Shown piece after piece: positions 35,061-46,527 of a stretch of DNA of 64,000 nt. Position 1 is the stretch's first letter. Every line of letters starts with the position of its first letter. Origin of the DNA: Desulfosudis oleivorans. GTDB lineage: Bacteria > Desulfobacterota > Desulfobacteria > Desulfobacterales > SURF-7. The DNA lies in NCBI GenBank assembly GCA_020723325.1, contig DYJD01000031.1, positions 18,216-82,215 on the forward strand, written 5' to 3'. A program made the position numbers and the translations under genes. The notes under the pieces were generated by a model. That model made no database searches, was not told where the DNA came from, and worked only from the letters and a program-made list of their open reading frames with translations.

Positions 35061-36605
35061 TTACTCCCGGAGCAACGAAGTCCCGGTCATCTTCTCCGGC
35101 TGGGGAATTCCCAGCAACTGAAGGATGGTTGGGGCGATATCGCCCAGGACCCCGGTTTTCAGCCGGGCGTTCTTGCGGGTATCATCCACCAGGATCAGGG
35201 GCACCGGATTCAAGGTATGGGCCGTATGGGGGTGGCCCTTTTCGTCGATCATTTTTTCGGCATTGCCGTGGTCGGCGGTGATTAAAAGTTTGCCCCCGCG
35301 GCTCAAGATCTCGCCGACAATTGCTTTTACGCATTCATCCACAGTCCGGACAGCCTGGATGGCGGCGGACAGGACGCCGGTATGTCCTACCATATCCATA
35401 TTGGCAAAATTCAAGACAATAAAATCGTATTTTCCAGAACGGATGCGGGCAATGGTTTCCTGGGCCACGGCCGGCGCGCTCATCTCCGGCTTCAGGTCAT
35501 AGGTGGCCACTTCCCGTGGAGAGGGAATCAGGCAACGATCTTCATTGGCAAAGGGCTTTTCTTCCCCGCCGTTGAAAAAATAGGTAACATGGGCGTATTT
35601 TTCCGTTTCCGCAATGCGTAATTGCGTGAGTCCCTGCCTGCTGATGACTTCCCCGAGGATATCCGCGAGGACCAGGGGCGGAAAAGCCATGGGTAAAGGA
35701 AAATGTTCGTCATAGAGGGTCAAGCAAACGAATTCGGCTATTAGCGGCCGGGACTCCCGTTGAAAAAAGGTAAAGTCGGAGGCAGTAAAAGTCCGGGTGA
35801 TTTGCCTGGCCCGGTCAGCGCGGAAATTAAAAAAGATAATGCCATCGCCGTCCCTGACAGAGGCCAGGGGTTGCTGGTTGCCTCCGGTCAGCACAATGGG
35901 CTTGATAAACTCGTCGGTTTCGCCCCGGCTGTAAGCCTGGCGCATGGCCTGCACCGGGTCTTGCTCCGCAAGGCCTTCGGCCTGGGTGTACAGGCGGTAG
36001 GCTTTTTCCGTTCGGTCCCAGCGGGTATCCCGGTCCATGGCGTAGTAGCGGCCGCAAAGGGTGGCGATGGCGCCGATTTTATTTTTATGGATGTAAGCCT
36101 GAAGTTGTTCAATATAGGTGACACCGCTGTCCGGGGGGGTGTCGCGGCCGTCCAGGATGGCGTGAACAAATATATTTTTCAGCCCGTGACGGCCAGCCAA
36201 ATCCAGCAAGGCCATGAGATGGGTCAACTGGCTGTGGACTCCGCCGTCGGAAACCAGGCCCATCAAGTGCAAGGCTTTTCCGCTGTTTTTCACCTTGTCG
36301 ATTACGGCACTCAGGGCCTGGTTTTCAAAAAAGGAGCCGTCCTGGATGCTGCGGTCAATGCGCAGAAGATCCTGGTAGACAATTCGGCCGGCGCCGATGT
36401 TGAGATGGCCCACTTCGGAATTCCCCATGATGCCTTTGGGCAGGCCGACAGCCTCGCCGCAACAGACCAGTTCAGTTGTGGGATAGGTGCGTTTCAATTC
36501 ATTTAAATAACAGGTGGGGGCAGCCGCCACGGCATTGCCGTGTTCCTGGGGGTTGATTCCCCAGCCGTCTAAAATCATCAGCATGCATGGTGAACGATGG
36601 GACAT
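35061..36605 (-). CDS. gpmI: 2,3-bisphosphoglycerate-independent phosphoglycerate mutase
   Basis: A 514-residue GpmI, interconverting 3- and 2-phosphoglycerate via a phosphoserine with two Mn2+ ions. The start at 36605 has GGAGAG ahead and gives [18 protein letters not shown], the family opening with the metal-binding Asp. The phosphorylated serine is in [13 protein letters not shown], and further metal ligands are in [12 protein letters not shown] and [13 protein letters not shown]. It is the last gene of the rplU-led minus-strand operon, 10 bases after rsfS. With pgk at 30 kb it covers adjacent glycolytic steps. Confidence 0.96.
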   Translation of the reverse strand: MSHRSPCMLMILDGWGINPQEHGNAVAAAPTCYLNELKRTYPTTELVCCGEAVGLPKGIMGNSEVGHLNIGAGRIVYQDLLRIDRSIQDGSFFENQALSAVIDKVKNSGKALHLMGLVSDGGVHSQLTHLMALLDLAGRHGLKNIFVHAILDGRDTPPDSGVTYIEQLQAYIHKNKIGAIATLCGRYYAMDRDTRWDRTEKAYRLYTQAEGLAEQDPVQAMRQAYSRGETDEFIKPIVLTGGNQQPLASVRDGDGIIFFNFRADRARQITRTFTASDFTFFQRESRPLIAEFVCLTLYDEHFPLPMAFPPLVLADILGEVISRQGLTQLRIAETEKYAHVTYFFNGGEEKPFANEDRCLIPSPREVATYDLKPEMSAPAVAQETIARIRSGKYDFIVLNFANMDMVGHTGVLSAAIQAVRTVDECVKAIVGEILSRGGKLLITADHGNAEKMIDEKGHPHTAHTLNPVPLILVDDTRKNARLKTGVLGDIAPTILQLLGIPQPEKMTGTSLLRE

Positions 36606-36615
36606 GGGCTCTCCA

Positions 36616-37005
36616 TTATTGAGGGGTTGTGGTGGCCGGGAGAAATTCACGGATATCAATACGTTTGGCATCGGTCCAGAGGCCTTCCAGGTCGTAGAAA
36701 CTGCGCACTGGTTCATAAAAAACATGCAGGATGATGTGCCCGTAATCCAGTAAAATCCAATGCCCGTCCTTCATGCCTTCCACGCTTAAAGGTTTGATGC
36801 CTGCTTTTTTCAATTCCCGCCGGATGTGTTCGCCGATGGCGGTCACCTGCCGGTTGGAGCGGCCGTGACAGATGATGAAGCTATCGGCTATGGAAGTGAG
36901 GCCTTGCACGTTGAGGGCCACCACATCGAGAGCTTTGCGTCCCAAAGCGGCCCGGATAAACGGTGCAATGCCCGGATCAGCCGGCGCTGTTTTTTGATTT
37001 GTCAT
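36616..37005 (-). CDS. rsfS: Ribosome silencing factor
   Basis: A 129-residue RsfS/YbeB (Iojap family), which binds L14 and keeps ribosomal subunits apart during starvation. The start at 37005 is fixed by the four-base overlap with the nadD stop. Typical blocks are [38 protein letters not shown] and [28 protein letters not shown]. The nadD-rsfS pair is the usual arrangement. The frame upstream to 37167 is only open by chance within nadD. Confidence 0.95.
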   Translation of the reverse strand: MTNQKTAPADPGIAPFIRAALGRKALDVVALNVQGLTSIADSFIICHGRSNRQVTAIGEHIRRELKKAGIKPLSVEGMKDGHWILLDYGHIILHVFYEPVRSFYDLEGLWTDAKRIDIREFLPATTTPQ

Positions 37006-37664
37006 GAATACAGTCCTTTTTGGTGGATATAATCCGCAACCGCTTCCGGCACCAATGACCGGATGGAGCGGCCGGTTTTGACATGCTCCCGAATCATTGT
37101 GGCTGAAACGGCCATGGGGGTGACGGCCGCCAGGTAGATGGGCCGGTTGCGCGGATGAACATAGCAATTTTGATCTTGGGCATAAACATATTCCTTGGAA
37201 AGCCTTTCCAGCAGGTAGGTTTCAAAGGCGATCCTTTCCGGCCGGCCTTGTGTGCGACAGCCGGGGCGGGTCATCACAATGAAGGGCAGCAAGGCCAGCA
37301 GCTCCTGATAGTACATCCAGGTCTCGATTTCGAGAAAGGCATCCAGTCCGAGCACCAGAAAAAGCAAGGCTTCCCCGGGCAAGCAGACGCGGAAATGCTG
37401 GAAGGTGTCGATGGTATAAGACGGGCCCAAACGCTTGAGCTCCACGTCTGAAACCTCGTAGCCGTCCATCTGGGCAAAGGCCAACCGCGCCATGGCCAGC
37501 CGGTCTTCCGCCCCGGCCACGTCCGAAATTTTTTTATGGGGCGGCAGGGCTGCGGGGATGATGTACAGCCGCTCCAGATGAAAAGCGGATTTGATCTCAC
37601 CGGCCACCTGGACATGACCGCGATGAATGGGATTAAAGGTACCACCGAACAAGCCGATGCGCAT
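37002..37664 (-). CDS. nadD: Nicotinate-nucleotide adenylyltransferase
   Basis: A 220-residue NadD that adenylylates nicotinate mononucleotide to deamido-NAD in NAD synthesis. The N-terminal nucleotidyltransferase motif is GLFGGTFNPIHRGHVQVA (with the HxGH signature), followed by IPAALPPHKK. The C-terminal ISATMIR-like element reads VSATMIREHVKTGRSIRSLVP. The start lies 66 bases after the proA stop; the gene overlaps rsfS by four bases. Confidence 0.95.
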   Translation of the reverse strand: MRIGLFGGTFNPIHRGHVQVAGEIKSAFHLERLYIIPAALPPHKKISDVAGAEDRLAMARLAFAQMDGYEVSDVELKRLGPSYTIDTFQHFRVCLPGEALLFLVLGLDAFLEIETWMYYQELLALLPFIVMTRPGCRTQGRPERIAFETYLLERLSKEYVYAQDQNCYVHPRNRPIYLAAVTPMAVSATMIREHVKTGRSIRSLVPEAVADYIHQKGLYS

Positions 37665-37730
37665 ACAAGAACCTTTGCAAAAGTAGCGGGCTGGACAATC
37701 TCAGCTTTTACTATCCTGGGCGTCCCCTTT

Positions 37731-38987
37731 TTACTGTCGAACCTGGCCGTCGCCGTAAACCACAAATTTGGTGGTGGTTAATTCGTCGACCCCCATGGGG
37801 CCGAAAGCATGTAGCTTGGTAGTGCTGATGCCGATTTCAGCCCCCAGGCCGAGCTGGCCGCCGTCATTGAAACGGGTGGAGGCGTTGACCAGCACCACTG
37901 AGGAGTTGACCTGGCGCACAAAACTGCGGGCACGCTCATAATCCGCGGTGACAATGGTCTCGGTATGATCCGAGCCGTAGGCGGCAATGTGCTCCATGGC
38001 GGCGTCCATGTTATCCACGACTTTCACCGCCAGAATCAGGTCTAGATATTCTTCCGGCCAATCCGCTTCCGTGGCCGGTTCGGCCTTGGGAATCAAGCGG
38101 CAGGATTCCGGACAGCCCCGGAAGCGTACGCCGGCCGCGCCCAAGCGCGCCGCCATGCGGGGCAGAAAGGCTGCGGCCATGGATCGATGCACCAGTAAAG
38201 TTTCCATGGCATTGCATACACCCGGCCGCTGCACCTTGGCGTTGAAACAAATTTCTTCGGCCATGGCCAGATCGGCGCTTGCATCCACATACACATGGCA
38301 GACCCCTTTATAATGTTTCAGCACCGGAATTTTGGAGTTTTCAACCACAAAACGGATCAAACTTTCACCGCCCCTGGGAATGATCAGATCAATGCACTCA
38401 TCCTGTTTCAATAGAACCGTTACGGCGTTGCGATCGGTGATCGGGATTACCTGAACCGCCTCAGTGGGCAGACCGGCGTTGGTGAGGGCGCCGGCAACAA
38501 TGGCGGCAAGGGCTTGATTGGAATGAATCGCTTCCGAGCCGCCCCGCAGGATGGTGGCGTTGCCGGCTTTCAGGCAGAGGGCGGCGGCATCGATGGTTAC
38601 ATTGGGGCGCGATTCATAAATGATGCCGATTACACCCAGGGGAATGCGCATGCGCGCCACTTGCAGGCCGTTGGGCCGCATCCATGTACTGGTCACGGCA
38701 CCCACCGGATCATGCAGTTGGGCCACTTCCGTCAAGCCCGTGATCATGGACCGGATGGTGCTGTCCGTCACCTTCAGGCGATCCACCATGGCCGCGGAAA
38801 GTCCTTTGGCTTTGGCGTTTTCCACATCCTTTAGATTTTCAGATTGAATGAACTTTGCACTTTGCTCCAAGCCTTGGGCGATCTGCAGCAAAACCGCATT
38901 CTTTTTAGCCGTCGGGCAGGCAGCCATTTTTTTAGCCGCGGCTTTAGCGGCTTTGGCCATGGCAATGATGGTGGCTTCAGTGGACAT
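37731..38987 (-). CDS. proA: Gamma-glutamyl phosphate reductase
   Basis: A 418-residue ProA, reducing gamma-glutamyl phosphate to glutamate semialdehyde in proline synthesis. The start at 38987 has AAGGAG ahead. The ALDH-fold features are [16 protein letters not shown], and the catalytic cysteine lies in [14 protein letters not shown]. The C-terminal block [27 protein letters not shown] is characteristic. It is the partner of proB, which lies directly upstream, and both belong to the rplU-led operon. Confidence 0.96.
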   Translation of the reverse strand: MSTEATIIAMAKAAKAAAKKMAACPTAKKNAVLLQIAQGLEQSAKFIQSENLKDVENAKAKGLSAAMVDRLKVTDSTIRSMITGLTEVAQLHDPVGAVTSTWMRPNGLQVARMRIPLGVIGIIYESRPNVTIDAAALCLKAGNATILRGGSEAIHSNQALAAIVAGALTNAGLPTEAVQVIPITDRNAVTVLLKQDECIDLIIPRGGESLIRFVVENSKIPVLKHYKGVCHVYVDASADLAMAEEICFNAKVQRPGVCNAMETLLVHRSMAAAFLPRMAARLGAAGVRFRGCPESCRLIPKAEPATEADWPEEYLDLILAVKVVDNMDAAMEHIAAYGSDHTETIVTADYERARSFVRQVNSSVVLVNASTRFNDGGQLGLGAEIGISTTKLHAFGPMGVDELTTTKFVVYGDGQVRQ

Positions 38988-39019
38988 GGTTGTCTCCTTA
39001 TTTTCAGGCAATGCCGGCC

Positions 39020-40150
39020 TTAACCGGTCAGGGCCAGGTTGTCACGGTGGATGACCTCGTCATAGGCCTTATATCCCAGCCTGCTCTCAATTTCGCTGGA
39101 TTTCAAACCCTTTATTTTTTTGATGTCAGCGGCGCTGTAATTCACCAGGCCGATGCCGAGTTTGGTTTCATTGGAATCCAAAAATTCCACACAGGCGCCG
39201 ACACTGAAGTCGCCGCGCACATCCGTGATCCCGATGGGCAAAAGGCTCTTGCCGTTGTTGACGATGGCCAGCGCGGCGCCGGCATCGATGAGGAGCTTGC
39301 CTTGGGGTTTCAGGGTGAAAGCGATCCAGCCCTTGCGGCTGGGTAATTTGTTTTTTTCGGGAACGAAAAAAGTTCCCAGGGGCTCTCCGCTGAACAGGGC
39401 GCCCAGGATATTTTCCTTTTCGCCTTTGGCGATGACCATGGGAATACCGGCCTTGGTCACCTTTTTGGCAGCGCGGATTTTGCTGAGCATGCCGCCGGTG
39501 CCCAGGGTCCCGGGAATATCGCTGGCCAAGCGCTCGACCCCGCGGCTGATGGTGTCCACCAGCGGGATGAGCTCGGCGTCGCTATTGGTCCGCGGGTCTT
39601 TGTTGTACAGCCCTTCGATGTCGGTCAGGTTGATCAGAATGTCCGCGCCCATGAGCAGGGTAATCATGGCCGCCAGATTATCATTGTCCCCGAATTTCAG
39701 CTCTTCGATGGCCACCGTGTCGTTTTCATTGATGATGGGCACGACCTTCCAGGACAAAAGGGTGCGGATGGTGTTGCGGGCGTTCAAATAGCGTTTGCGA
39801 TCACACAGGTCATCCCGGGTGAGCAGCACCTGGGCCACTTGTTTTTGAAACGCACCAAAGGCGATTTCATATTCCAGCATCAGGCCGGCCTGACCCACGG
39901 CCGCCACGGCCTGGCGTTTGGGAATCTCCTTGGGTTTTTTGGCCAGGCCGATTTTTTTCATGCCCGAGGCAATGGCGCCTGAGGAAACGAGTACCACTTC
40001 ACGGCCGCTGTCCATCAGGGCGCAGATTTGACGGCTGATGGATTGTATGGCCTGAATGTTCAGGCCGGTCTTGGCGGTCAGCACACTGCTGCCGACCTTG
40101 ATTACCACTCTTTTGGCGCGTTTAAAATGCTTGGTGCGGTTGCTCTGCAT
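39020..40150 (-). CDS. proB: Glutamate 5-kinase with PUA domain
   Basis: A 376-residue ProB. The amino-acid kinase domain starts with [14 protein letters not shown], and includes [30 protein letters not shown] and the ATP site [13 protein letters not shown]. The last about 75 residues are a PUA domain ([23 protein letters not shown]). It phosphorylates glutamate and is usually feedback-inhibited by proline. Its start overlaps the obgE 3' end by 29 bases, so the two are tightly coupled. Confidence 0.96.
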   Translation of the reverse strand: MQSNRTKHFKRAKRVVIKVGSSVLTAKTGLNIQAIQSISRQICALMDSGREVVLVSSGAIASGMKKIGLAKKPKEIPKRQAVAAVGQAGLMLEYEIAFGAFQKQVAQVLLTRDDLCDRKRYLNARNTIRTLLSWKVVPIINENDTVAIEELKFGDNDNLAAMITLLMGADILINLTDIEGLYNKDPRTNSDAELIPLVDTISRGVERLASDIPGTLGTGGMLSKIRAAKKVTKAGIPMVIAKGEKENILGALFSGEPLGTFFVPEKNKLPSRKGWIAFTLKPQGKLLIDAGAALAIVNNGKSLLPIGITDVRGDFSVGACVEFLDSNETKLGIGLVNYSAADIKKIKGLKSSEIESRLGYKAYDEVIHRDNLALTG

Positions 40151-41144
40151 GGTTTTGGTTGATCAGTCGGGTTAGGTGCCGCATCAATTCCGGGAGTCCC
40201 TGGCCGGTTGCGGCGGATATTGTAAAAACAGTTGTACCGGGCAAGGCGGCTTGAAAGGCCGCAGCCTTTTCTTGGGCTTCCGGAATATCCAGTTTGTTCA
40301 GGACCAAAATTTGCTGTTTCTCCGAGAGGCTCGGACTGTATTGAGCCAATTCGTGGTTGATCGTACGGTATTGATACAAAACATCGGAAAAATCAAGGGC
40401 CGCGGCGTCGATCAGATGGAGCAGAAAGCGGGTGCGCTCGATATGGCGCAGAAACTGAATGCCCAGGCCCACGCCGGAATGGGCGCCTTCGATCAGGCCC
40501 GGAATGTCTGCCACGGCAAAGGGTTCGCCCCACTCGGGTTTGATCATGCCGATGGTGGGGGTCAGGGTGGTGAAGGGATAGTCGCCGATCTTGGGCCGGG
40601 CAGAGGAAACATGGCTGATCAGGGTGGATTTGCCGGCGTTGGGAAAACCGATGATGCCGATTTCGGCGATTAATTTCAGTTCCAGTCGAAGCTGGAAGGT
40701 CTGCCCGGGCTCGCCCGGCTGGGCAAAACGCGGGGCGCGATTGGTGGAGGTGGCGAAGCGTTTGTTGCCCTGGCCCCCCCGGCCGCCCTTGGCTACAATG
40801 AACGTCTCCCCTGGTTCGATGAAGTCGTGGATGATGGTTCCGCTTTCCGCGTCCATGACCACTGTGCCGGGTGGAACTTCGATGGTCAGGTGCGCGCCGT
40901 TTTTACCGGAACGTTGCTGCCCCTGACCATACCCGCCTCGTTGGGCCTTGAAATGTCTTTGATTTCGGAAGTGATAAAGGGTGCGCTTCTGGGAAGATGC
41001 TAGTAGGATGACATCTCCGCCGCGGCCGCCGTCACCACCGTCGGGTCCGCCGCGGGGGATGTATTTTTCACGGCGGAAACTGACGCATCCCCTGCCCCCG
41101 TCGCCGGACTGAACGGTAATGATGGCTTCATCAATGAATTTCAC
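40122..41144 (-). CDS. obgE: GTPase Obg/CgtA
   Basis: A 340-residue Obg, an essential ribosome-associated GTPase. The glycine-rich Obg fold is at the N-terminus ([20 protein letters not shown]). The G domain has G1 [11 protein letters not shown]3 [16 protein letters not shown] and G4 NKLD. The start codon is GTG (41144-41142), overlapping the rpmA stop as GTGA. The C-terminus lacks the long extra domain found in some species. It is cotranscribed with rplU and rpmA, the usual arrangement. Confidence 0.96.
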   Translation of the reverse strand: MKFIDEAIITVQSGDGGRGCVSFRREKYIPRGGPDGGDGGRGGDVILLASSQKRTLYHFRNQRHFKAQRGGYGQGQQRSGKNGAHLTIEVPPGTVVMDAESGTIIHDFIEPGETFIVAKGGRGGQGNKRFATSTNRAPRFAQPGEPGQTFQLRLELKLIAEIGIIGFPNAGKSTLISHVSSARPKIGDYPFTTLTPTIGMIKPEWGEPFAVADIPGLIEGAHSGVGLGIQFLRHIERTRFLLHLIDAAALDFSDVLYQYRTINHELAQYSPSLSEKQQILVLNKLDIPEAQEKAAAFQAALPGTTVFTISAATGQGLPELMRHLTRLINQNHAEQPHQAF

Positions 41145-41395
41145 GCGGCATAAACACTGACTTTTTTCCGATCGCGACCCGAGCGTTCATAGGTCACGAT
41201 ACCATCGATTTTGGCAAACAGGGTAAAATCCTTACCCAAACCCACATTGCTGCCTGGATGGATTTTGGTGCCGAGCTGGCGCACCAGAATATTGCCTGCT
41301 TTAACAATTTGACCGGCATAGCGCTTGACGCCGCGGCGTTGGCCCTGGCTGTCACGCCCGTTGCGCGAACTACCGGCTGCTTTCTTATGTGCCAT
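41141..41395 (-). CDS. rpmA: 50S ribosomal protein L27
   Basis: An 84-residue L27 with the classical start [22 protein letters not shown], which reaches the peptidyl-transferase centre, and [19 protein letters not shown] further on. It lacks the cleavable N-terminal extension found in Firmicutes. It lies 38 bases after rplU and overlaps obgE by four bases. Confidence 0.97.
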   Translation of the reverse strand: MAHKKAAGSSRNGRDSQGQRRGVKRYAGQIVKAGNILVRQLGTKIHPGSNVGLGKDFTLFAKIDGIVTYERSGRDRKKVSVYAA

Positions 41396-41433
41396 GGTAA
41401 CAACTCCTTCGTGTTTTGTTCCGGTCCTGCCTG

Positions 41434-41745
41434 CTAGGCCTGGATGTTGTCGATCCGGACCGCTGTGAATTGCTGACGGTGACCCTTTTTGCGACGATAA
41501 CGTTTGCGCCGCTTATACGTGAAAACCAGCACTTTTTTGGCCTGGCCCTGGTCGATGATGTGCCCACTCACGGAAGCTTCGGCAAGTTTCGGCTGACCGA
41601 TTTTGATGGTCTCGCCGTCAGCAAACAGCAGGACATTGTCAAAGGTCACTGTGCTGCCGATATCCCCTGCCAATTTTTCAACCCTGAGGAGCTGCCCCTC
41701 TTCAACCCTATATTGTTTTCCGCCCGTAGCGATAACGGCATACAT
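41434..41745 (-). CDS. rplU: 50S ribosomal protein L21
   Basis: A 103-residue L21, opening [20 protein letters not shown] and ending in a basic tail with [14 protein letters not shown]. It is the first gene of an eight-gene minus-strand operon (rplU, rpmA, obgE, proB, proA, nadD, rsfS, gpmI) and lies 65 bases downstream of a strong promoter-like sequence. A GGAGGG Shine-Dalgarno precedes the ATG. Confidence 0.97.
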   Translation of the reverse strand: MYAVIATGGKQYRVEEGQLLRVEKLAGDIGSTVTFDNVLLFADGETIKIGQPKLAEASVSGHIIDQGQAKKVLVFTYKRRKRYRRKKGHRQQFTAVRIDNIQA

Positions 41746-41810
41746 GGTTGGATTCCCTCCTTCATTTTTCCAAGCATCTTTTATTCTGATGCGTAATTTT
41801 AAAACGCTTC

Positions 41811-41838
41811 ATTCTAATCGGTTTTCAGGGCTTGTCAA
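41811..41838 (-). promoter_or_regulatory. Sigma70-type promoter ahead of rplU
   Basis: On the minus strand TTGACA (41838-41833), a 16-base spacer and TAGAAT (41816-41811) form a near-consensus promoter. It lies about 65 bases upstream of the rplU ATG and faces the rplU-gpmI operon. The -35 hexamer is perfect and the -10 has five of six matches. Confidence 0.75.
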
Positions 41839-41874
41839 GCAAAATTTTTAGGAAGATTTTTGGTTTGAAAACAG

Positions 41875-42672
41875 TCAGTCCAACCGCTCGCGGCCGCAAA
41901 AGACAATCAACCCAGCGCTTTTATTGTGGCAGGCAAGGGTCAGGTTCAGGCTTTGGGCCAGGTCCACGGCCAGGGCTGTGGGCCGGGAAAGGGCCAGGAT
42001 AACCGGAATGCCCGCCCGCGCCGCTTTTTGAACCAGTTCGTAGGAAATGCGGGAAGACAGGGTCAGCAGAAAGGCCCGGGCCAGCTTGTGCTCTAAAAAC
42101 AGTTTGCCGATGACCTTGTCCAGGGCATTGTGGCGCCCCACATCTTCAGCTCCGGCCAGCAAGGCCCCGGCCTCGTCATATATTACAGCGCCATGGGCGG
42201 CACGGCTGGCGTCCCGTAAGGGCTGATGGTCTTCAATGGCCAGCAAAAGAGAAAGGGCTTTTTGAATTTTCATGCGGCGCTGGTCATTCCGGATGGGAGT
42301 AACAGCTTGGCCGATATCCTTGATCAATTCCTTGCCGCAGATTCCGCAACTGGTTTGGCTGATATAGCCGCGCCTTTCCATGATCTCCGGAATGCGCCGG
42401 CGGCTTTCGGCAGTCAAGGTTACGGTGACGACATTGGTGTCTTCCCCATCGCAAAAGGCGATGTCTTGGATATCCGCGGGGGTGTCCACTATACCTTCGG
42501 TCAAACAAAAACCGGCCACATGGGGGATCTCCTCCCCCGGCGTGCGCATGACCACCGCATAGGGCTTGCCCTGGATGCGGATGGAGAGCGGTTCCTCCGC
42601 AATCAGATCAACAGCCGAGGTTTGATCGGAAGTACCGGACCAGCTTATGGCATCGGTTTGAATAATATTCAA
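41875..42672 (-). CDS. fdhD: Formate dehydrogenase accessory sulfurtransferase FdhD
   Basis: A 265-residue FdhD, which passes sulfur from IscS to the molybdenum/tungsten cofactor of formate dehydrogenase. The key CxxC loop is SQTSCGICGKE. Other blocks are TPGEEIPHVAGFCLTEGIV, AGAEDVGRHNALDKVIGK and the SSRISYELVQKAARAGIPVI region. The only start I can find is TTG at 42672 with no strong Shine-Dalgarno sequence. Its presence implies that the organism makes a Mo/W formate dehydrogenase, as expected for an anaerobe. No fdh genes are in the window. Confidence 0.93.
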   Translation of the reverse strand: MNIIQTDAISWSGTSDQTSAVDLIAEEPLSIRIQGKPYAVVMRTPGEEIPHVAGFCLTEGIVDTPADIQDIAFCDGEDTNVVTVTLTAESRRRIPEIMERRGYISQTSCGICGKELIKDIGQAVTPIRNDQRRMKIQKALSLLLAIEDHQPLRDASRAAHGAVIYDEAGALLAGAEDVGRHNALDKVIGKLFLEHKLARAFLLTLSSRISYELVQKAARAGIPVILALSRPTALAVDLAQSLNLTLACHNKSAGLIVFCGRERLD

Positions 42673-42789
42673 TTTTAACTATGTCCTATCCCCGAAAAAA
42701 ATCACATGTGATTCCCTTGTTATCGATTCCGCGCCCCTGCGATCCTAATCGTTTTCTTGTGCCAAGTCCACACTTATCCATTTTCGTGC

Positions 42790-44184
42790 CTATTCCATGG
42801 CGCGCGCTGTCGATATCCTGCGCAGCCAGAGATAACCGACGACCCCCGCCGAAAACGACGCGAGCAGAATTCCGGTTTTGGCCATTTCCAGAAGAGCGAC
42901 ATCATTCCCGAAGGAAAGCTCGGCAATAAAAATCGACATGGTAAAGCCGATCCCCCCCAGAATACCCACACCCACAATGTGTTTCCAATGGACCCCGTTG
43001 GGCAGCACCGCCAGGCGCGATTTCAAGGCCAGGAAGGTGAACAGGCTGATTCCGACAGGTTTGCCCGCCAACAGGCCCAACATCACCGCGAGGGTGACAG
43101 GATGGGTTATGGATTCCCGCAACTCGGCCAAGCCCAGAGGAATGCCGGTGTTGACCACGGCAAAGGCCGGGATTACGAGAATTGCCACCGGAAAATGGAG
43201 GGCCTCCTGCATACGCTGTACCGGGGATTCCGCTAGGAATATGTTGCCTTTCATGGCATGCAGAATGGCTTGTTGCCCGCTGTTGCCGAGAATGTTTTTA
43301 TCCGGTGCATGAAGTTCCTTGAACCGTGGCAAAAATTCCTTAATCCGGCCGATAAACAGGTCCTGATCGTAATGGGCCCGGGCCGGAATGCAAAAGGCAG
43401 TCAGAATGCCGGCAATGGTGGCATGAATCCCGGAATGCAAAATCATCATCCACAGCAACAGGCCGATGATCAAATAGGGCAGACCACGCCTGACCCCTGT
43501 TAGATTCATGAAAAGCAACAGGCAAAAGCAAACGCCGGCCATGCCCATTGCGGACATATTTAGGGTTTTGGTATAAAAAACAGCGATGACAATGACGGCG
43601 CCGATATCGTCCACAATGGCCAGCGAGACCAGAAAAATCATCAGCCCTTCGGGAATGCGCTTGCCGAGCAAGACCAAGGCCGCCACACAAAAAGCAATGT
43701 CCGTGGCCATGGGGATGCCCCATCCCCGCGCAAAATGACCGGATGAGATGACCAGCCAGTAGAAAAAAGCCGGGACGAGCATCCCCCCGTAGGCGGCGAT
43801 CACCGGTAACGCCGCCTTGCGGATGTCCGCCAGTTCACCCACCAGGATCTCGCGTTTGATCTCAAGGCCCACCACAAAGAAAAAAAAGGCCATCAGACCG
43901 TCATTGACCATGTGCAACAAGGTTGAATGCAAGGTCCAGGTCCCGACCTGCAGGGTAACGGGAAAATGAATGATTTTTTTATAAACCCCGTGAAAAGGTG
44001 AATTCATGAAAATCAAGGCCGTGAGCGCGGCAATGACCAGGAGAATGCCGCTGGCGGTTTGCTTGTGGACAAATTCCTGAAAGGGTGACAGTAATTTTTT
44101 CAGGTGGGCTTCCCATGGATAATAATACAGGCCCTGGTCAATGGCGGACTCGGTTTTGCCGGAATAGTCGTCATGAGACATCAT
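42790..44184 (-). CDS. nhaA: Na+/H+ antiporter NhaA
   Basis: A 464-residue NhaA, exchanging external protons for cytoplasmic sodium. The ion-site aspartates are visible in MATDIAFCVAALVLLGKRIP and SLAIVDDIGAVIVIAVFYT, matching Asp133, Asp163 and Asp164 of E. coli. The highly conserved block MVNDGLMAFFFFVVGLEIKRE precedes them. It is longer than the 388-residue E. coli protein because of a polar N-terminus of about 35 residues and loops near residue 270. GGGAGAG lies just ahead of tandem ATGs at the start. Confidence 0.94.
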   Translation of the reverse strand: MMSHDDYSGKTESAIDQGLYYYPWEAHLKKLLSPFQEFVHKQTASGILLVIAALTALIFMNSPFHGVYKKIIHFPVTLQVGTWTLHSTLLHMVNDGLMAFFFFVVGLEIKREILVGELADIRKAALPVIAAYGGMLVPAFFYWLVISSGHFARGWGIPMATDIAFCVAALVLLGKRIPEGLMIFLVSLAIVDDIGAVIVIAVFYTKTLNMSAMGMAGVCFCLLLFMNLTGVRRGLPYLIIGLLLWMMILHSGIHATIAGILTAFCIPARAHYDQDLFIGRIKEFLPRFKELHAPDKNILGNSGQQAILHAMKGNIFLAESPVQRMQEALHFPVAILVIPAFAVVNTGIPLGLAELRESITHPVTLAVMLGLLAGKPVGISLFTFLALKSRLAVLPNGVHWKHIVGVGILGGIGFTMSIFIAELSFGNDVALLEMAKTGILLASFSAGVVGYLWLRRISTARAME

Positions 44185-44312
44185 CTCTCTCCCGCTTATT
44201 TATGCAAATGGATTTCAAGTCGGCCTTGATCATCGCGGCTGGAAGCCGCTCCCCGGCCAAGGAGGGATGGCCGAAATGATGACCAAGACCGACAAATCAG
44301 GAAGGGGATGGC

Positions 44313-44350
44313 AAAAAAAAGACCGCCATCCGACTTCCGTCGAATGGCGG
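44313..44350 (-). terminator. Intrinsic terminator downstream of the KefB-like gene
   Basis: Read on the minus strand, CCGCCAT-T-CGAC, loop GGAA, GTCG-G-ATGGCGG forms an 11-pair stem with one mismatch, followed by TC and eight T residues. It lies about 130 bases after the KefB-like stop and 130 bases before nhaA, so it separates the two units. The rest of the 292-base gap between the two genes holds nothing else that I can identify. Confidence 0.8.
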
Positions 44351-44476
44351 CCCGACCATTCTGATCAACCTTCGGAGTTAATCGTCTCCGAACCCATGTA
44401 AAACACTATTGTTTCAATTTGGTCTCACCATATAAATCTTCGGCTTGAAAATCAACCCACAACTTGCGGCAGCCGA

Positions 44477-46465
44477 TTATTCGGCGCTGTTTGCATTCAA
44501 ACCGGATGATTGCAGCAATCGTCGAAAGCGGTCCAGTTGCTCCGGTCGGCCGATAACACCCAGCAGGTCGTTGGAATTCAAAACAAAATCCGGTTCCGGA
44601 TTGGGATACAGCCTGCCGTCGCGCATGACACTCACGATGGTGGCGCCGGTGATGCTCCGAATTTTGGATTCACCGATGGTTTTCTCGGCCATGGAACTGC
44701 CATGGGCAACCGGCATCCAGACCAGTTCGATCAATAGACAGGCATTTTGAAGCTGGGAGATATTCTTAAAAGCCAGATTGGAATCATACAGGAGGCCATA
44801 CAATTTCCGACGCATCTCATCCGTGTATTGCTGGATGTGATGAACAGGAAAGTCAAATTGCAGCAAGGCTTGCCGGACAAATTCCAGGCCGGCCTCGAAT
44901 TCAGGTTGAACCACGTGATAAACCCCCTGGTTGTGCAGATCTTCCATATGATCAATGCTCTCGGATCTGGCTACGATTTTTAGAGCCGGGCTCAACTTGG
45001 CCACCAGGGAGGCCACGGCCCGTGAAACCAGGGCCGCCGGTGTGGTGATGAGGAGTAGTTTGGCTTTCACGATTTCCGCCGCCTCCAGGATGATCTCCTG
45101 TCCGGCATCGCCAAAAATCACCGGCAAGCCGGCTGATTTCAGCTCTTCAAACCGCCTTGAGTCGATTTCCAGAATTACCACGGCAATGCCCATGCGATTC
45201 AGCACCTCGCCGACGCTCCGGCCTACCCTTCCGCCCCCGGCAATGACAATATGATCGCTGAACCCCGTCTTGGGAATATTTATGGTCTGCAACTGAAAAA
45301 GCCGTTTGGACCATTTCTTGCGCAGGGCATAAATGGGGGCCGTGAGCCTTGACAGGAATGGCGTCAACACCATGGTAATCACGGTGGTGGATAGAATCAG
45401 GGCATAGCATTCGGGACTAATGGCGGCGGTCTTCAAGCCGATCCGGCCGAGGACAAAGGAGAATTCCCCGATCTGCGACAAGCCGAAGGCCGTGGCCAAG
45501 GGAACCACGTTCCCATACCGAAAAATGGTGGTCAGCAATCCGAATATCAACCCTTTTCCGGTCATCACAACCGCCACTAAAAGTAAAATGCTTTCCCAGT
45601 TGGCCAGCAGAAAAACCGGGTCCAGCAGCATGCCCACGGAAGTGAAAAACATCAGGCTGAAAAGATCCCGCAGGGGAATGATGTCATTCAAAGCCTGGTA
45701 TCCGTAATCGGACTCGCTCAACACCATGCCGGCCACAAAGGCGCCGAAGGCAAAGGAAAGTCCGAAAAGGTACGTGCCGTACCCGACCCCCAGGCCCATG
45801 GCGGTGGTTGCCAAAAAGAACAGTTCCCGGGAATTCCAGGTGGCCACGTATCTCATGATACGGGGGACGATGCGCGTGCCGACGACGAACATCAGAAATA
45901 GAAACAGAAACGCCTTGAGCGCGGCAATGCCCAGGGCCGGCAGACCGGCCTGGGGATCTTTTAATAACGGCAGAATGATCATCATTGGCACTACGGCCAA
46001 ATCCTGCACAATGAGTATGCCGATCATAACCCGGCTGGATAGTGTGCCCAGCCAGCCTTGGGCTTCCAGAGTTTTCAGCAAAACCATGGTGCTGGACAGG
46101 GAAATCAAGGCCCCAAACCAGAGGGAAGGTATCCAGCCCAGCCCCAGCAGACGGCCAATGCCGTATCCGAAACCCATGGTCAATAGAATCTGGACCGGAG
46201 TTCCGAACAGGGCAATATGTCGAACCGGTTTCAGTGTACTGATGGAGAACTCGATCCCCAGGGCGAACAACAGCAGGGCTATACCGATTTCAGCCAACAT
46301 TTCGATTTCATGGATGCCTGAAACCGTCACGCCGCCCGTGTGGGGTCCCACTACCACACCGGCCAGGATATAACCTAGAATCAACGGCAGTCTGAAAATT
46401 TGGGCAAGGATGCCGCCCACCAAGGCGGCGGTGACGATAATAACGATGTCCCCTGCAATGCCCAT
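44477..46465 (-). CDS. KefB/YbaL-like cation:proton antiporter with RCK domains
   Basis: A 662-residue CPA2 antiporter. The membrane part (about residues 1-385) has 12 or so helices, with the conserved core [21 protein letters not shown] and [16 protein letters not shown]. It is followed by a TrkA-N (RCK) NAD-binding domain with [17 protein letters not shown] and a TrkA-C domain with [17 protein letters not shown]. Such proteins move K+ or Na+ against protons under control of nucleotides or electrophiles. Length and layout are normal for YbaL/KefB types. I see no KefF/KefG partner nearby. Confidence 0.9.
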   Translation of the reverse strand: MGIAGDIVIIVTAALVGGILAQIFRLPLILGYILAGVVVGPHTGGVTVSGIHEIEMLAEIGIALLLFALGIEFSISTLKPVRHIALFGTPVQILLTMGFGYGIGRLLGLGWIPSLWFGALISLSSTMVLLKTLEAQGWLGTLSSRVMIGILIVQDLAVVPMMIILPLLKDPQAGLPALGIAALKAFLFLFLMFVVGTRIVPRIMRYVATWNSRELFFLATTAMGLGVGYGTYLFGLSFAFGAFVAGMVLSESDYGYQALNDIIPLRDLFSLMFFTSVGMLLDPVFLLANWESILLLVAVVMTGKGLIFGLLTTIFRYGNVVPLATAFGLSQIGEFSFVLGRIGLKTAAISPECYALILSTTVITMVLTPFLSRLTAPIYALRKKWSKRLFQLQTINIPKTGFSDHIVIAGGGRVGRSVGEVLNRMGIAVVILEIDSRRFEELKSAGLPVIFGDAGQEIILEAAEIVKAKLLLITTPAALVSRAVASLVAKLSPALKIVARSESIDHMEDLHNQGVYHVVQPEFEAGLEFVRQALLQFDFPVHHIQQYTDEMRRKLYGLLYDSNLAFKNISQLQNACLLIELVWMPVAHGSSMAEKTIGESKIRSITGATIVSVMRDGRLYPNPEPDFVLNSNDLLGVIGRPEQLDRFRRLLQSSGLNANSAE

Positions 46466-46527
46466 ACGTGTCCTTTGTAACCGCCGAGCCGGCCTATGTT
46501 CCGATAACCCGCTTCCGGTTCTGAAGC

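Noticed and set aside
35760..36506. A 248-residue frame opposite gpmI
   Set aside because: gpmI is intact on the other strand and the frame has no family or Shine-Dalgarno support.
45726..46373. A 215-residue frame opposite the KefB-like gene
   Set aside because: The composition is basic and low in recognised motifs, and the sense gene is complete.
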